Shown: positions 26,733-35,694 of the stretch, piece after piece | How positions within the stretch are numbered: the first letter of the stretch is position 1 | How the letters are laid out: the number at the start of each line of letters is the position of its first letter | Assembly (NCBI GenBank): GCA_035967665.1 | Contig: JAYWLB010000107.1 | Coordinates: 72,201 to 136,200, forward strand | From: Arctic95D-9 sp035967665 | GTDB lineage: Bacteria; Verrucomicrobiota; Verrucomicrobiia; Verrucomicrobiales; DEV007 | Direction of reading: 5' to 3' | Length of the DNA: 64,000 bases | Program-made: the position numbers and the translations under genes | The notes under the pieces: model-generated | The model's input: the letters and a program-made list of their open reading frames with translations, nothing else | Databases searched by the model: none | What the model was told of the DNA's origin: nothing

Positions 26733-27547
26733 AACGCCTCGCGGGATACCCAGTCGGAGGGACGATGCACTTTCACGAGATCATCCTGAAGTTCACCGAC
26801 GAAGTGGTAGTAGTCTCTGAGTTGGAGTTTGGACGCTGCCGCCTCATCAATCACGATGGTGGCCCGTTCGTGAAGCTGAAGCGCTGAGGCGGGAACAAAA
26901 GCGGTGAGAGCGCCTTCGACGGTGTTACGAATCGCTTCCGCTTTTCCTTCGCCCGTGGCGATGAGGAGAATCCGCCGTGCCTCGAGAATTGTCGCGATCC
27001 CCATCGTGATCGCGAGCTTCGGTTGGAATTCATCCGGCTTAAAGAAGCGCGAGTTGTCTGTGAGAGTCTGACGGGTCAGGGTTTTCACCCGGGTGCGGGA
27101 ACGCAGGCTGGAGGTCTGCTCATTGAAACCGATATGCCCATCGGTCCCGATCCCGAGGATTTGAAGATCAATTCCACCGGCCTCTGAAATCATCGCCTCG
27201 TAGTCCGGCCCGACCTGGAGGGGATTCTCCGCCATACCATCGGGGACGTGGGTATTCTCAATATCGATGTCGACCTCGCTGAAAAGATGTCGATTCATAA
27301 AGGTGCGATAACTCTGCGGGTGATCCGCCGGAATCCCTATGTATTCGTCAAGATTGAAAGTGGTCACCTCACGAAAGGAGAGCCCGTGATCGCGATGCCG
27401 GAGAATCAATTCCTCATACAGCCCGATCGGACTCGAACCGGTCGCCAAACCAAGCACCGAGTCCGGCAATTTCGTAATCTGGGACTCAACAATATCAGCG
27501 CACCGTCTCGCCACCGCCTCTGGATTCGGTAAAATTAAGACCTCCAT
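26729..27547 (-). CDS. nagB: Glucosamine-6-phosphate deaminase
   Basis: Converts glucosamine 6-phosphate to fructose 6-phosphate and ammonia, feeding amino sugars into glycolysis. The 272 residues match the family. GLATGSSPIGLYEEL is the phosphate-binding loop, NLDEYIGIPADHPQSYRTFMNRHLF holds the catalytic Asp and the lid, and ILGIGTDGHIGFNEQ carries the catalytic His/Glu region. SRTRVKTLT and ATGEGKAEAI follow. It is the first gene of a two-gene operon with the ROK repressor. No nagA is near. Confidence 0.95.
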   Translation of the reverse strand: MEVLILPNPEAVARRCADIVESQITKLPDSVLGLATGSSPIGLYEELILRHRDHGLSFREVTTFNLDEYIGIPADHPQSYRTFMNRHLFSEVDIDIENTHVPDGMAENPLQVGPDYEAMISEAGGIDLQILGIGTDGHIGFNEQTSSLRSRTRVKTLTRQTLTDNSRFFKPDEFQPKLAITMGIATILEARRILLIATGEGKAEAIRNTVEGALTAFVPASALQLHERATIVIDEAAASKLQLRDYYHFVGELQDDLVKVHRPSDWVSREAL

Positions 27548-27578
27548 AGAGGAAAGCTAGGGGCCTGCCAATCGATTG

Positions 27579-27614
27579 CAACCCCATAATTACACATACG
27601 CAATTATGGGGTTG
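27579..27614. promoter_or_regulatory. Perfect 13-bp inverted repeat, probable ROK operator
   Basis: CAACCCCATAATT (27579-27591) and AATTATGGGGTTG (27602-27614) are exact reverse complements separated by 10 bases. The repeat lies in the 99-base gap between divergent nagB and the Gfo/Idh oxidoreductase gene. There is no T-tract, and a terminator would not be expected between divergent starts, so an operator is favoured. Confidence 0.65.
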
Positions 27615-27646
27615 AACTCGCTATTTCATCCCCTTACGATGCCGCC

Positions 27647-29005
27647 ATGACTCAGAAATCCTCTCGCAGATCTTTCGTGAAGACCTCAATCGGCGCCTCT
27701 CTCGCAGCCCCTTTTGCGTCCTGGAAGACGACTGCCCGCGCCGCAGGGCCGGGTGATGAAATCCGCTTCGTCTGCTTCGGTGCCAACGGGCGGGCCTGGT
27801 CGAACATCAAGGAAATGACGGAACAGGTTCCCAATGCGAAACTCGTCGCGGTCGCAGAAGTGGACACGACTCGCACCAACCACGTGACAACGAATCATCC
27901 CGACGCAAAAATCTATCAGGACTGGCGACAGCTCCTCGAGAAAGAGGAGAAGAATTTCGATGCCGCAATCGTTGCAACGCCCGACCATCTCCACGGCCCC
28001 ATCGCGATGAGCACGATGCAGCTCGGCAAGCACACTTACAGCGAGAAGCCGCTCACCCGCACCCTTCACGAATGCCGCGCCCTCGAGGAATACGCCGCCG
28101 CCAATCCCAAGCTCGCAACGCAGATGGGCAATCAGGTTGCATCCGCCTCTTCAAACCGGAAGAGCGTGGAATTGCTCCAGGCGGGAATCGTCGGGAAAGT
28201 CACTTCAGTTCACTCATTCAATCCCAAATCCTGGGGACAGCTCGGCCCGCTCGAAGGCACTGTGACCTCACCGCCTGAAAATATCGACTGGGATGTCTGG
28301 AATGGAGTTCGCCCCGTCGCTGACTACATCGAAAGAGAGTATCATCCGTTTCAGTGGCGGAAGCGCCTCGACTACGGCACCGGCACACTCGGCGATATGG
28401 GTTGTCACATCTATCACCCGTGGTTCATGGGACTGAACAGTCCGACCACACTCGAAATTACCTCCCACGGACCCGGCCCTAACGCTGACCTTAAAAGCTG
28501 GCCGATCGACTCCAATATCCACTACCGCATGGCGGGGAATTCGCTGACCGAAGGCGACTTTGATTTCTTCTGGTATGACGGAGCAGAGCGCTTCCCTGAG
28601 GAAGTCCTCGAAGCAGTGGGAAATGATCCGAAGAACCTCCCGAGAAGCGGCAGCGTCATCCTCGGCACAAACGGCGCCCTCGCGCTCTTCCACAATTTCA
28701 CCGACCCTCCCAAACTCTACCGCGATGGAGCAGAAGTCGCAGTCGACACCGGGGAGCCGGACCGGGGCGCTCACCACCTGAACTGGGCCGAAGGAATTCT
28801 CAGCAACAATGCCAAAAAGCCGGTTTGCAACTGGTCCTACGCAGCCCCAATGACGGAGGCCGTCCTTCTCGGAACCATTGCAACGCGCCTCCCCGGGGAA
28901 ACGCTCAAATGGAACTCCAGCGAGCTCAAGTTCGAAGGGGAGACGACGGCGAATCAGTATGTCAAAGAGGAGTATCGCGCCGGCTGGGAGGTGAAGGGTT
29001 TCTAA
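27647..29005 (+). CDS. Tat-exported Gfo/Idh/MocA-family oxidoreductase
   Basis: A 452-residue protein with a twin-arginine signal (SSRRSFVKTSIGASLAAPFAS). The Rossmann fold starts at IRFVCFGANGRAWSN (the usual GxGxxG is GANGRA). DAAIVATPDHLHGPIAMSTMQLGKHTYSEKPLTRTLHECR contains the EKP motif with the catalytic Lys (EKPL). The C-terminal domain has LGDMGCHIYHP with the active-site His. Exported members are common in PVC bacteria and bind NAD(P) tightly before Tat export. A carbohydrate substrate is likely. It shares the palindromic control region with nagB, which hints at amino-sugar metabolism. Confidence 0.88.
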   Translation: MTQKSSRRSFVKTSIGASLAAPFASWKTTARAAGPGDEIRFVCFGANGRAWSNIKEMTEQVPNAKLVAVAEVDTTRTNHVTTNHPDAKIYQDWRQLLEKEEKNFDAAIVATPDHLHGPIAMSTMQLGKHTYSEKPLTRTLHECRALEEYAAANPKLATQMGNQVASASSNRKSVELLQAGIVGKVTSVHSFNPKSWGQLGPLEGTVTSPPENIDWDVWNGVRPVADYIEREYHPFQWRKRLDYGTGTLGDMGCHIYHPWFMGLNSPTTLEITSHGPGPNADLKSWPIDSNIHYRMAGNSLTEGDFDFFWYDGAERFPEEVLEAVGNDPKNLPRSGSVILGTNGALALFHNFTDPPKLYRDGAEVAVDTGEPDRGAHHLNWAEGILSNNAKKPVCNWSYAAPMTEAVLLGTIATRLPGETLKWNSSELKFEGETTANQYVKEEYRAGWEVKGF

Positions 29006-29023
29006 TCCCCTACTCCCCGCCGG

Positions 29024-29051
29024 AGTTTACCGGGATCACTTCCGGTAAACT
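29024..29051. terminator. Bidirectional terminator hairpin between convergent genes
   Basis: AGTTTACCGG (29024-29033) and CCGGTAAACT (29042-29051) make a perfect 10-bp stem with an 8-base loop, between the Gfo/Idh stop (29005) and the convergent fusion gene, whose last codons (stop at 29036) it overlaps. A short TTT follows on the plus strand. Confidence 0.6.
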
Positions 29052-32000
29052 TTGCTCCCCGCATCGCCGCCGGACATGAGGTAGGCCATCAGGTCGCGCA
29101 CCTCTTCGGGATTGAGCATATTCAGCAGTCCCGGCGGCATCTGTGAAACAGGGACCTGCTTCACACTCTTGACCTGATCAGTCGTCGTTTGAATCGGCTC
29201 GGCGGTGTGATCAGGAGGATAAATCAAAACCTCGCTCCCATTCTCCACGTAGAGGCCCAGTTTGACACTGCCATCTTTCAGAGTGACCTCGAACATCCCG
29301 TATTGATCGGAGATGTCTTTGCCGGGATCAATGATCGCCTCGAGAACGTAGCGTGAATCAAACTTGTTCGGAATGCTCGTGAGATCCGGACCGATATCAC
29401 CGCCGAGACCACCGAGGCGATGACAGGCTCCACAGCTCGTGGCAAAGTAGAGACTGCGACCGTTTTCAAAATCAGCCTGACGAAAATCGAGATGGCGCGA
29501 GGCCGATTCCACCGTGTAAGTCTGCCCCGGCCCCTTCACCGGTTTGATTTCAAAATCCGGAACAGGATTAAAATTCTCCCCGGAGATATCCGCAAGGGCA
29601 AGGCGCTCCTGATTCGACATCGCACCGAGGTGAAGGTTCCTGATATTGACGAGGAACTTCGGGTAGCTCGCGCCACCGGATCCTTTGGCTGCCTCATTAA
29701 GGAGCTCGATACAGGCCCGGCGCGCCTCAAGGGTCCACCCCTCCTTCACACTCGCGATCATCATTGCGTAGTAAACTTCACGACTCGGCGGCGCGTTATC
29801 GAGGAACTTCTTCACCGTCGCCCCGTAGCGTGGATTTCTCGCCGCGATCGCCGCCCAGTCGGGGACTTCCGGCTCCCCCCGGTTCGCAATCAGCTCGACC
29901 GTTTTCGCAATGACAGTCGGCGACTGAAGGAAGGAAAGAACTCGAATCAACTCCGTATTGAGATCGTTACTTTCGGCCGGCAATAGAGTATCCAGTGCCG
30001 CGATCACTGTCTCGCGTTGTTCGTCCGTTGGAGGAGCGAGCCTGACAAACCCCAGTGCGTAGGCCCGGAGAGCACCGAGCTTCTGACGCTCGCTCAGCTG
30101 CCCGAAATCGAGGCCGAGAAGCGCGTCGATAATGAGAGGCTGATGACTCGCTTCTCCGCTCCTGGCAAGCGCCACCGCTCCTGCTATAACTGCCTGCGAA
30201 TTCGTTTCGGCTTTGAATCGCTCAACCCATTGAGCAACCGGTTGTGACTCGATCGCAACGCGGGCGGCATGACGGAGAAAGACGTCTTCCGAAGCGAGGT
30301 GGGACCAGGCAAGATCGATCGCCTTTGGGTCTTCAACTCCATGGAAGGCTTCCAGTTCTTTTGCGATCTTCCGCTCTTTGGAAGGCTCAAGCGCCGCGAC
30401 CTTTTCAGTCGATTCAGAGCCGGTGTAGCGCACCCGGTACATCGCAGACTGCGTGTTTCGGCCACCTACCAGAAAGTAGAAATTTCCATCGGCCCCGATG
30501 ACGCCATCGGTGACCGGAAGCGGAGTGCCTGCCACGAAGAGTTCTTTAGTCCCCGTGTATCCCGCCCCTATCTGTTCGGGATGAATCGCCCAGATTGTGC
30601 CAAAGGTCCAGTCTAGCGCATAGAGGGCGCGCTGATAGTTTGCAGGGAATTTTGCCTCGGCCCCTGAGAGAAATCCAGTCGGTGAGCCCGGCCCGATCTC
30701 GACGACCGGTGGGAGGCTGTCCTCGTAGTAGGTCGGCCACTTCCCGGTTCCACTGCGCCACCCGTGATCTGAACCGCTCGCGACAAAATTAATTCGCGTC
30801 GGACGATACCAGTAGCTGCCCACATCCCACTCCATATCGGCGTCGTAGGCAAAGAGATCGCCGGCCGAATTCAAAGTCGCATCATACTGATTGCGAAATC
30901 CAATACTGATCAAATCATGAGTCTTTTCTTTCGGATCATATTTGGAAATCCATCCCGCCGGGGCAAGCCTTCCGCGTGCATGCCCATTCGCATCCCACAT
31001 CCGCGGAAGGGGAAGATCCTCGCTCCATGACTGAACTCTTTTTCTTACGATCGACTCCTCTGGCGGAAGAGGGGCGCCGTTACCACCTACGAGATAGAGC
31101 CCCTCGCCGGTCTCATCGAGCACTACGCTGTGGTTCCCATGCTCACCACCACCGGTACTCGAAGGCTGCTCTTCGACCGTATCCAGTTTTCCATCCGCAT
31201 CAGAATCGGTGATACGATAAAGATGACCTCCGTTTTTGTGGAACCAGAGACTATCAAACGCCCAAAGCAATCCCTGCGCCCCTGAAAGGCGCTTCCCGGA
31301 GCCGGGCTCTTTGAGATCGAGTGCAGTCGCATTAACGCCGTCTTTCTCAACCGAAAGGTGAAAGAGCCCCTTATCCCCCTGATCGGAGGCATAGAACCCT
31401 CCACCCGGCTCAAGGCAGATCGAAACCCAAGAACCTTGTGTCTCCTTCGGAACCGTGTAGAGAAGGTCCGTCGCAAATCCTTCCGCGACGGTGAGTTCGG
31501 AAGGCTCGGCGGGCCTCCCCGAATTTCCTTTTCCTGACTTCCTGTTCAGCCCCGCAAGCCCCCAGGGACCGACACCGAACTTGCCCATCTTCTTGATTTT
31601 GGCAGTCCAGGAGGAATCATCGAACCCGGGCTTCTGCCAACCGTCGGCTTCTTTCATGGAAAGGCGCCAGTCATCGCCGGATACGACCTGCTGCCGCTTT
31701 CCATCGGCAGTCTCAATCTCCAGCTTGAAGACAAAGGCCGCGACCCCACCACGGTTTTGCGCCTTCACTGCAATCTGATTTTCACCGGCAACGAGAAGCT
31801 TCGCCGCATCGGGAATCAGAATCGGATTCCCCCAGTCAGGTGCTTTTCCGACTTCACTACCATTGATCCAAAGCGTCGCCCCGTTGTCACAGGTGCTGTA
31901 GAGGCGGGCTGCCTTCACCTTCCCCTTCACGGAGAAGGTGTGACGGAAAAAAACGGGCTCATTATCAGTCTTGTCAGCGCGCCAAATCCACTCCGGCTTC

Positions 32001-32815
32001 GGCCCATCACTCACCCAGTTGTACGAGGGTGTACCGGTGGATGCGGCAGCTTCTTTCGGGAAAGACGAGGCGGCTTCTTTGATCACTTTCCCGGCAAGCT
32101 CACCTTCAAGCGGTCGATACTGAAGCTTCCGGAAGGCAACCTTCATGGGAGGTCCCGCATGGAGCTGCAAGCCCAGTTTGCCTGAAGTGAGGGAGAGCGG
32201 ATGATTATCGGTGATATCGACGGTAACGACGCCGTTGACGAGATGGATCAGACGATTTCCCACCGCCACGATCCTGAGCGTATTCCAGTCAGTCGAAACG
32301 AGCTCAGCCGATGGCGGCACTTCAGCGATCACCTTTTTCGATTCGTCCGCTGCGAACTCAACCCGCTGATGACGGGTCGCAATGATCCCGCGCTTTCCGA
32401 GCTTTTCCCCATACATCATCCCGAAATATTCCGGCCTGGGATGGAGGTCCGCCTGATAGCCTTTCAAGACGAGCCCGGCCTCATCGACCGGTTCACTCCG
32501 ATACTGCACCCCTGAATTATTTCCCTCAAATTTCACTTCACAGCTGAATTCAAAGTCTGCAACCTCTCCGCCCTGCCAGACCAGAAACGTATTTCCGTTG
32601 GTGGGTTTTTCGGCTGTGGTTTCTCCACGGATCTCCCCGTCTGCCACCGTCCAGAACCCTTCAGCCCCTTTCCAGCCTTCGAGCGAGGTCCCGTCGAAGA
32701 GACTTTGGAATGGCGGCAATGCCTCCTCCTGCCCGCGGGAAAGCCCCGGGAACAAACAAAAGGCCAGAAAAACTGCGGTCGCAGCAAAAGGTGATTTCGT
32801 CGATATTAGGATCAT
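29036..32815 (-). CDS. DUF1080 / PVC-type dehydrogenase / cytochrome c fusion protein
   Basis: A 1259-residue exported protein with an N-terminal signal (FAATAVFLAFCLFPGLSRG). Domains in order: DUF1080 (3-keto-disaccharide hydrolase fold; FQSLFDGTSLEGWKG at about 37, to 225); a carbohydrate-binding-like domain (PEWIWRADKTDNEPVFFRHTF, about 273-400); a PVC-type membrane-bound dehydrogenase/beta-propeller domain (about 440-800); a HEAT-like helical region; and a C-terminal mono-haem cytochrome c with CGACHRLGG and a likely distal Met in SQMPPGLL. It probably couples extracellular sugar cleavage or oxidation to electron transfer. Convergent with the Gfo/Idh gene and consistent with 3-keto-sugar metabolism; substrate unproven. 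Confidence 0.85.
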   Translation of the reverse strand: MILISTKSPFAATAVFLAFCLFPGLSRGQEEALPPFQSLFDGTSLEGWKGAEGFWTVADGEIRGETTAEKPTNGNTFLVWQGGEVADFEFSCEVKFEGNNSGVQYRSEPVDEAGLVLKGYQADLHPRPEYFGMMYGEKLGKRGIIATRHQRVEFAADESKKVIAEVPPSAELVSTDWNTLRIVAVGNRLIHLVNGVVTVDITDNHPLSLTSGKLGLQLHAGPPMKVAFRKLQYRPLEGELAGKVIKEAASSFPKEAAASTGTPSYNWVSDGPKPEWIWRADKTDNEPVFFRHTFSVKGKVKAARLYSTCDNGATLWINGSEVGKAPDWGNPILIPDAAKLLVAGENQIAVKAQNRGGVAAFVFKLEIETADGKRQQVVSGDDWRLSMKEADGWQKPGFDDSSWTAKIKKMGKFGVGPWGLAGLNRKSGKGNSGRPAEPSELTVAEGFATDLLYTVPKETQGSWVSICLEPGGGFYASDQGDKGLFHLSVEKDGVNATALDLKEPGSGKRLSGAQGLLWAFDSLWFHKNGGHLYRITDSDADGKLDTVEEQPSSTGGGEHGNHSVVLDETGEGLYLVGGNGAPLPPEESIVRKRVQSWSEDLPLPRMWDANGHARGRLAPAGWISKYDPKEKTHDLISIGFRNQYDATLNSAGDLFAYDADMEWDVGSYWYRPTRINFVASGSDHGWRSGTGKWPTYYEDSLPPVVEIGPGSPTGFLSGAEAKFPANYQRALYALDWTFGTIWAIHPEQIGAGYTGTKELFVAGTPLPVTDGVIGADGNFYFLVGGRNTQSAMYRVRYTGSESTEKVAALEPSKERKIAKELEAFHGVEDPKAIDLAWSHLASEDVFLRHAARVAIESQPVAQWVERFKAETNSQAVIAGAVALARSGEASHQPLIIDALLGLDFGQLSERQKLGALRAYALGFVRLAPPTDEQRETVIAALDTLLPAESNDLNTELIRVLSFLQSPTVIAKTVELIANRGEPEVPDWAAIAARNPRYGATVKKFLDNAPPSREVYYAMMIASVKEGWTLEARRACIELLNEAAKGSGGASYPKFLVNIRNLHLGAMSNQERLALADISGENFNPVPDFEIKPVKGPGQTYTVESASRHLDFRQADFENGRSLYFATSCGACHRLGGLGGDIGPDLTSIPNKFDSRYVLEAIIDPGKDISDQYGMFEVTLKDGSVKLGLYVENGSEVLIYPPDHTAEPIQTTTDQVKSVKQVPVSQMPPGLLNMLNPEEVRDLMAYLMSGGDAGSKVYRK

Positions 32816-32949
32816 GGTCTGAGTAGGAGATCTGAATAGATTCTAAAACCCTCGGATTTATGAGCAATTTCAGCAAGGCTGATCTCCCTGATTGCACCAC
32901 CGGTTTGCGCCCCTAGCCATGGAGACCGGTTCAGGTAGATCATATCAGG

Positions 32950-33756
32950 ATGATTTCCTCACCTATCAAAACCGTTCTCATCCTGTTTGGCTTATCGACA
33001 CTATCAGGCATTGCCCACAGTGAAACGGAGACGGGATTCGGGAACACCACATGCGAGGGAGACTATCAGCACCACCTCCAGGGAATCTGCACCGATGAGT
33101 CGTCCTCACTTTTCTGGTCGTTCACAACTGAACTGGTCAAAACGGATTCGCAGGGAAAGGTGCTCAAGAAGATCCCCGTGGCGAACCATCACGGGGACCT
33201 TTGTTTTCACAACGGGAAAGTCTACGTCGCGGTCAACCTCGGAAAATTCAACGACCCGGAGGGCAATGCCGACTCGTGGGTTTACGTCTACGACGCGGAA
33301 ACTCTCGACGAACTGGCAAAACACGAGGTTCAGGAAGTCTTCCACGGAGCGGGAGGAATGGACGAAAAGGACGGGCACTTTTTCCTCGTTGGCGGACTCC
33401 CTGACGGAGTTGAGGAAAATTATGTTTATGAATACGACGGCGATTTTCGATTCATCAAAAAGCACGTCATCGACAGCAAGTGGACCCATCTGGGCATTCA
33501 AACAGCAGCCTGGCACGACGACACCTGGTGGTTTGGTTGCTATGGATCGCCCGCGATTCTACTGACAACAGATTCCGGGTTCAACCTCACCGGCCGATAC
33601 GAGTTTAACAGCTCACTCGGAATTGCCGGAGTGGCACAGGGCAGGCTGCTTGTCGCTCAAGGCCCGAGAACGAAGGAGGGCCGCTGCCGTGGAACGCTTC
33701 ATCTCGCAGCCCCCGACGAGGAAAGCGGGCTTTCGCTTCTACCTGACGCGAACTGA
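32950..33756 (+). CDS. Exported protein of unknown function, probable beta-propeller
   Basis: A 268-residue protein with a signal peptide (VLILFGLSTLSGIAHS). I do not recognise a named family. Repeating beta units are visible (LKKIPVANHHGDLCFHNGKVYVAVNL, WVYVYDAETLDELAKHEV, YVYEYDGDFRFIKKHVI), which suggests an incomplete or small propeller of the SMP/NHL kind, perhaps binding a ligand outside the cell. Cys residues at about 39, 51, 87 and 196 could form disulfides. The gap upstream (32816-32949) has no clear promoter motif. It is convergent with the lipoprotein gene. Confidence 0.7.
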   Translation: MISSPIKTVLILFGLSTLSGIAHSETETGFGNTTCEGDYQHHLQGICTDESSSLFWSFTTELVKTDSQGKVLKKIPVANHHGDLCFHNGKVYVAVNLGKFNDPEGNADSWVYVYDAETLDELAKHEVQEVFHGAGGMDEKDGHFFLVGGLPDGVEENYVYEYDGDFRFIKKHVIDSKWTHLGIQTAAWHDDTWWFGCYGSPAILLTTDSGFNLTGRYEFNSSLGIAGVAQGRLLVAQGPRTKEGRCRGTLHLAAPDEESGLSLLPDAN

Positions 33757-33829
33757 GAGCAGTGGACAGGGATTCCCCTATCAGTAACTGCCTGAGCTCA
33801 TCTTCGAACCGGCTTTTGGGTGGTAAGTG

Positions 33830-33866
33830 ATCCGGAAGACCTCCCGGATGGAAACGTTTAGTTTCA
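33830..33866. terminator. Paired hairpins between convergent genes
   Basis: ATCCGG/CCGGAT (33830-33835 and 33844-33849) forms a 6-bp stem with an 8-base loop, and GAAAC/GTTTC (33852-33856 and 33862-33866) a second short stem. Both lie in the gap between the propeller protein and the convergent lipoprotein gene, the second reaching its stop. No clear T-tract. Confidence 0.4.
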
Positions 33867-34703
33867 CGTCGCGACGCCTATTATTTTGGCACCCCCGTTC
33901 ACCCTGAAAGGCGAACTCGCCCGAACCGGCGAATCCACTTCGGAAATGGCCGCCCAGTTCGCCGCTGCACCTATCGCACTTTTCAACCGCGATAGTACTT
34001 GGTCGCCACTCAACATTCCCGCCTCGGGAATCATCATCGCTTTGGTTCCATTGGGAGCGATCAAGGTTAATGAAGACATCGTCGACTGTGGAATCCCGTA
34101 TTTAGCCAGCGTCTGCCAGGTCTTGAAAGTCCCTTCCCTCGAATCACTTCCAACACGCTTTAAACACAGGGTTACATTCTGATCGGCCCACTTTTTAAAG
34201 TCTCGCGAATACACAAGACTCTTCTCCAATGCGGCACTCGATTGATCATCCCCGCTGAAAACAGCCACCAGCATCGGTAAACCGGTTTGCGCAGCCTCCT
34301 TCTCCGCATTGGCAATCTGTGAATGCCATACAGCCCTTCTGTTTGGATCTCTTTGAACTGCAACCGCATTCGTTTCGAAGGCTGCGAAATCTCCGCCATC
34401 CGAAAAACCCGCAAGTATCATCTGATCAGCCTGAGAAAGCTTCTCAAGAGGAAGAACAAATCGTCGAAGGGTCGGCAATTTCTCGAAAGCAATTTGGTTC
34501 CCCTTTTTTGCAATAAGCCTGACATGAATTGACCGGCCTTGCAGATCCGTAATGGTTCGTTCCTCAGGAAACTGTTTCGACACATCCGCATCAAGATCCG
34601 AATTTCTCAGCTGAGGTTTTGAAAAACCGACTGCGCTCCCGCCCTCATCACCACAGCTTGATAATAACACGACAGCGACGGCGGGAATCAATAACTTCTT
34701 CAT
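33864..34703 (-). CDS. Lipoprotein with SHD1-like and thioredoxin-like regions
   Basis: A 279-residue putative lipoprotein: the signal ends in LLSSC (lipobox Cys at residue 17). Residues about 48-95 (TITDLQGRSIHVRLIAKKGN through PLEKLSQADQMIL) match the SHD1-like domain frequent in PVC proteins. Residues about 125-250 look like a thioredoxin fold (LPMLVAVFSGDDQSS, FKKWADQNVTLCL, YGIPQSTMSSLTLIAPNG), but the CxxC redox pair is missing, so redox catalysis is unlikely. The cis-Pro-like position is not obvious. The substrate or partner is unknown; an envelope structural or chaperone role is a guess. Confidence 0.7.
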   Translation of the reverse strand: MKKLLIPAVAVVLLSSCGDEGGSAVGFSKPQLRNSDLDADVSKQFPEERTITDLQGRSIHVRLIAKKGNQIAFEKLPTLRRFVLPLEKLSQADQMILAGFSDGGDFAAFETNAVAVQRDPNRRAVWHSQIANAEKEAAQTGLPMLVAVFSGDDQSSAALEKSLVYSRDFKKWADQNVTLCLKRVGSDSREGTFKTWQTLAKYGIPQSTMSSLTLIAPNGTKAMMIPEAGMLSGDQVLSRLKSAIGAAANWAAISEVDSPVRASSPFRVNGGAKIIGVAT

Positions 34704-34999
34704 AGCGGCAGTTCATATTCATATATTCGATACCCCGTGGCAATCATTTTAATAAACAATTAATACACAATCACGCCGCGGGATACCTACTAAACAATAC
34801 CGACAATCTCGCCCTTCCCGCGACCAACAGGCATGGACCGCCCCCGGGAGAGCGTTTCCGCATCACGGCGACATTCCAACTGGCATTTCAACTCCCTACG
34901 GCGGATCGTATCTCAGCAATTCAGCCGGAGCGCAACCAAACAGGGTTGAATGCTCAAGCTGACCCTCTTGAATCAGACTCAACCCTACTCTCCTCAGCT
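34704..34999. other. Intergenic region, 296 bases
   Basis: Lies between the divergent lipoprotein and exported methyltransferase genes. It contains an AT-rich stretch (34717-34775) and an 8-bp inverted repeat, AGGGTTGA at 34942-34949 and TCAACCCT at 34979-34986, just before the methyltransferase start. I find no coding or RNA gene. Confidence 0.5.
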
Positions 35000-35677
35000 A
35001 TGAAACGTCTCACTTTCTTCACCCTCTCCTTCATCACCGTTTTTTACTCCCCCGCTCAGGAGGCGAGCGTCAATCCGGGCATCAACGACTCTTTTCAAGA
35101 TCCCGATCCGAAATCGTTTGTAGAGCGGTTCGAAAAAGAAGGGCGCGAGGTCTACGACAACCGGAAGGCGATTGTGCAAAAGCTCGGGCTGCAACCGGGA
35201 ATGAAAGTCGCTGACGTCGGAGCCGGCACCGGGTTGTTCACCCGCCTCATCGCTCCTGAAGTTGGCGCCGCGGGCAAAGTCTACGCAGTCGATATCGCAG
35301 CCACCTTTGTCACCCATACGGTAATGAGCAGCCGTGCGCGGGGAATGAAGCAGGTCGAGGGAATCGTCTGTGACCCCGACGATGTGAAACTGCCGGCCGA
35401 ATCGGTCGATGTCGTTTTCCTCTGTGACACCTACCATCATTTTGAATTTCCAGAGAAAACGATGAAGTCTATTTCGAAAGCACTGAAACCCGGAGGAAAG
35501 GTATACCTCGTAGACTTCGAACGCATCGAGGGAGTCAGTTCCGACTGGGTCCTCGGCCATGTTCGCGCCGGAAAAGAAGTGGTCCTTAAAGAGATCGAAG
35601 CCGCCGGTTTCGAGTTAGAGGAAGAGATCGATCTGTTTGAGGAGAACTATTTCGTAAAACTCCGGAAGAGCGAGTGA
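35000..35677 (+). CDS. Class I SAM-dependent methyltransferase with an export signal
   Basis: A 225-residue protein. The ATG at 35000 is chosen over an upstream in-frame ATG at 34946 because it starts a good signal peptide (MKRLTFFTLSFITVFYSPAQ). The rest is a standard class I methyltransferase: KVADVGAGTGLFTRLIA is motif I, VYAVDIA the acidic end of strand 2, CDTYHHFEFPEKTMKSI motif IV and LKPGGKVYLVDFER the post-motif. Arsenite- or ubiquinone-type methyltransferases look similar. SAM is normally cytosolic, so an exported member is odd; the hydrophobic N-terminus could instead anchor it facing the cytoplasm. Similar signal-bearing homologues are known in PVC and proteobacteria, with unknown substrates. 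Confidence 0.78.
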   Translation: MKRLTFFTLSFITVFYSPAQEASVNPGINDSFQDPDPKSFVERFEKEGREVYDNRKAIVQKLGLQPGMKVADVGAGTGLFTRLIAPEVGAAGKVYAVDIAATFVTHTVMSSRARGMKQVEGIVCDPDDVKLPAESVDVVFLCDTYHHFEFPEKTMKSISKALKPGGKVYLVDFERIEGVSSDWVLGHVRAGKEVVLKEIEAAGFELEEEIDLFEENYFVKLRKSE

Positions 35678-35694
35678 TCGTAAATCGTCGTGAA

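Noticed and set aside
32825..32887. GGAGATC ... GATCTCC inverted repeat and two ACCGGT sites upstream of the propeller gene
   Set aside because: Only 7 bp with about 48 bases between arms; expected by chance in this window.
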